A stretch of DNA of 64,000 nt from Mycobacterium sp. E796 (GTDB taxonomy: Bacteria; Actinomycetota; Actinomycetes; Mycobacteriales; Mycobacteriaceae): the NCBI RefSeq assembly GCF_001672815.1, contig NZ_LZKK01000260.1, forward strand, positions 17,857 through 81,856, written 5' to 3'. The position numbers and the translations under genes are program-made. Shown here in pieces: positions 62,490 through 64,000 of the stretch; the stretch's first letter is position 1; each line of letters opens with the position of its first letter. The notes below the pieces were generated by a model. That model did no database searches, was not told where the DNA came from, and saw only the letters and a list, made by a program, of their open reading frames with translations.

Positions 62490-63581
62490 GTGGTGGTGAA
62501 GTTGACCGACATCAGCGGTGGTAAACAAGTTCGAGTGACTTCAGTTGACCGACTCGACGGGCTCGACCTGGACTCGCTGGACCGGTACCTGCGTTCGCTC
62601 GGGATAGGCCGCGACGGCGAACTTCGGGCCGAGTTCATCTCCGGTGGCCGCTCGAATCTGACGTTCCGGGTGTACGACGACGCGACCAGCTGGCTGGTTC
62701 GCCGCCCGCCGCTGCACGGGCTAACGCCGTCGGCCCACGACATGGCCCGCGAATTCAAGGTCGTCGCCGCGCTGCAGGACACGCCGGTTCCGGTGGCCCG
62801 CGCGATCGCGCTGTGTGAGGACGACTCGGTGCTGGGCGCTCCATTTCAGATCGTCGAATTCGTTGCCGGGCAGGTGGTGCGCCGGCGCGCGCAGCTCGAA
62901 GCGTTCAGTCACACCGTCATCGACGCCTGCGTCGACTCGTTGATCCGGGTCCTCGTCGATCTGCACAGCGTCGACCCGAACGCCGTGGGACTGGCCGACT
63001 TTGGCAAGCCCAGCGGTTACCTCGAGCGTCAGGTGCGACGCTGGGGTTCGCAATGGGAGCTGGTGCGGCTGCCCGACGACCACCGCGACGCCGACGTCGA
63101 ACGGCTGCATTCCGGCCTGCGCCAATCCATTCCGCAGCAGAGCCGGACCTCGATCGTGCACGGCGACTACCGGATCGACAACACCATCCTGGACTCCGAC
63201 GACCCGACGAAGGTGCGCGCGGTGGTGGACTGGGAGCTCTCGACGCTGGGCGACCCGCTGTCCGACGCCGCCCTGATGTGCGTCTACCGCGATCCGGCGC
63301 TGGACCTGATCGTCAACGCGCAGGCGGCCTGGACCTCGCCGCTGTTGCCTACAGCCGACGAGCTGGCCGACCGCTACTCGCTGGTGGCCGGGTTGCCGTT
63401 GGCGCATTGGGAGTTCTACATGGCGCTGGCTTACTTCAAGCTCGCCATCATCGCCGCCGGCATCGACTTCCGCCGACGCATGTCGGACCTGGCCAGCGGA
63501 AAAGAATCCGAGCACACGCCCGAGGTGGTCGCGCCGCTGATCTCCCGCGGGCTGGCGGAGCTGGCCAAGCTGCCCGGCTGA
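62490..63581 (+). CDS. fadE36: FadE36-type APH-family phosphotransferase (Rv3761c homologue)
   Basis: This protein of about 363 residues is named acyl-CoA dehydrogenase FadE36 in M. tuberculosis, but the sequence is a kinase fold: SGGRSNLTFRVYD, catalytic loop IVHGDYRIDNTIL, and VDWELSTLGDPLSDAAL. No dehydrogenase motif is present. Three successive GTG codons (62490, 62493, 62496) are possible starts, none with a good ribosome site. It is the third APH-type kinase of the window. Likely substrate is a hydroxyacyl-CoA by analogy with ACAD10/11. Confidence 0.88.
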   Translation: MVVKLTDISGGKQVRVTSVDRLDGLDLDSLDRYLRSLGIGRDGELRAEFISGGRSNLTFRVYDDATSWLVRRPPLHGLTPSAHDMAREFKVVAALQDTPVPVARAIALCEDDSVLGAPFQIVEFVAGQVVRRRAQLEAFSHTVIDACVDSLIRVLVDLHSVDPNAVGLADFGKPSGYLERQVRRWGSQWELVRLPDDHRDADVERLHSGLRQSIPQQSRTSIVHGDYRIDNTILDSDDPTKVRAVVDWELSTLGDPLSDAALMCVYRDPALDLIVNAQAAWTSPLLPTADELADRYSLVAGLPLAHWEFYMALAYFKLAIIAAGIDFRRRMSDLASGKESEHTPEVVAPLISRGLAELAKLPG

Positions 63582-63680
63582 GTGTGCGCTGACGGTTTTC
63601 GGTGTGTGTCCAGGGCGGGATTTCGGCGATTTTTCCGCCGTCGGCTCACACGGAACGCCCTCGATTCACACCGAAAGCCG
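63582..63680. repeat. Family C intergenic repeat with 24-bp imperfect inverted arms
   Basis: Left arm 63594-63617 (ggttttcggtgtg ... agggcg) and right arm 63656-63679 (cgccct ... cacaccgaaagcc) pair at 20 of 24 positions. cacacggaacgccct (63647-63661) is shared in reverse with 39136-39150. The element fills the gap between convergent fadE36 and the LapA-domain gene and ends 3 bp before the stop of the latter. Confidence 0.65.
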
Positions 63681-63683
63681 GCG

Positions 63684-64000
63684 CTAGAAGTTCTGAGCGG
63701 CCGCGTGGTGTTTCTTGGCCACGCGGCGCAGCTGGAGAATCCGCGCGGTGCCGACGGCCACGGTGATCAGGCCGCCCACCACGGCGCCCAGCAAAAAGGC
63801 GACGCCCAGCGGCAGGCTCCAATGCCAAGTCAAGAACGTAAACCGCGCCGAATCCGTGTTCTGGGCTATGAAGATCAACAGCAGGATCAGGATCAGGAAG
63901 CCGACGATCAGGAATGACCATAAAGCGCCGGCGCGGGTAAACCCGACGGCCGGTTCCTTCGGCGTCGCGCCGACGTGCGGCTCCGGCGGCGGCGGGGTCC
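63684..64000 (-). CDS. LapA-domain membrane protein, 5' end outside the window (Rv3760-like)
   Basis: The frame stays open to the window edge. It has a Pro-rich cytoplasmic part (PPPPEP, HVGATPKEPAVGFTRAG), a first helix LWSFLIVGFLILI leading to LIFIAQNTDSARFTF, and a second helix LPLGVAFLLGAVVGGLITVAVG with a basic RRVAKKHH tail. This is the LapA (DUF1049) two-helix pattern. An in-frame ATG at 63878 lies within the first helix and is not the true start. Confidence 0.82.
   Translation of the reverse strand, partial: TPPPPEPHVGATPKEPAVGFTRAGALWSFLIVGFLILILLLIFIAQNTDSARFTFLTWHWSLPLGVAFLLGAVVGGLITVAVGTARILQLRRVAKKHHAAAQNF

Overview
The window is high-GC chromosomal DNA of a slow-growing Mycobacterium. 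Nearly all core genes match, in order and length, a segment of the M. tuberculosis chromosome (roughly Rv3800c down to Rv3760) recalled from memory, and embR is divergent from embA as described for M. avium. A member or close relative of the M. avium complex is therefore most likely; this is inference, as no database search was possible.

Left part (1-24.9 kb) is the mycolate and arabinogalactan locus. It holds the 3' end of pks13, accD4, a convergent operon (membrane protein, GarA-like FHA protein, fadE35), two small genes, and the emb region. The arabinan operon reads leftward as dprE1-dprE2-aftA-embC, with gtrA and a Gre-like factor just upstream. embA-embB are separated from embC by about 3.6 kb carrying a vapBC toxin-antitoxin pair, an ArsR/SRPBCC/DinB-like operon (like Rv2034-Rv2036) and embR.

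Middle part (25-41.1 kb): a T-fold pterin-synthase-like gene and a sulfatase stand where I would expect Rv3787c-Rv3784. Then come the galactan genes (rfbD, glfT1, rfbE), the proteasome activator pafE, the membrane glycosyltransferase-like Rv3779 homologue, a lysine-less aminotransferase-V protein (Rv3778c type), a quinone oxidoreductase, tRNA-Ser(UGA), an Rv2629-type eRF1-like protein, lipE, echA21, hisC2, tRNA-Ser(GCU) and tRNA-Arg(ACG).

Accessory part (41.1-51.2 kb): right after the tRNA pair lies an unusual operon of a papain-like C1 peptidase, a uracil-DNA-glycosylase-fold protein and an amidohydrolase. Divergent from it is a 63-residue gene made of 8-residue GGGAGGR(V/L) repeats, with a clear leaderless promoter. 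A decayed gene remnant, an acetyltransferase, a phage-lysin-like GH25 protein, a lipoprotein and several small membrane proteins follow. This is the part most likely to hold something undescribed.

Right part (51.2-64 kb): tcrX-tcrY, lpqH, a type II alkylsulfatase, and a five-gene operon (APH-type kinase, SDR, acyl-CoA dehydrogenase, TetR, quinone oxidoreductase) behind a perfect 13-bp inverted repeat. It resembles the kinase-plus-dehydrogenase pathway for 4-hydroxyacyl-CoA. A methyltransferase, a phosphoglycerate-mutase-like gene, a fadE36-type kinase and the start of a LapA-domain membrane protein end the window.

Three families of dispersed intergenic palindromes recur. Family A lies at 2607 and 56162. 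Family B lies at 23884, three times in tandem at 53473, and at 62404, with stem changes compensated. Family C lies at 39125 and 63582. No rRNA, CRISPR array or complete insertion sequence was seen.
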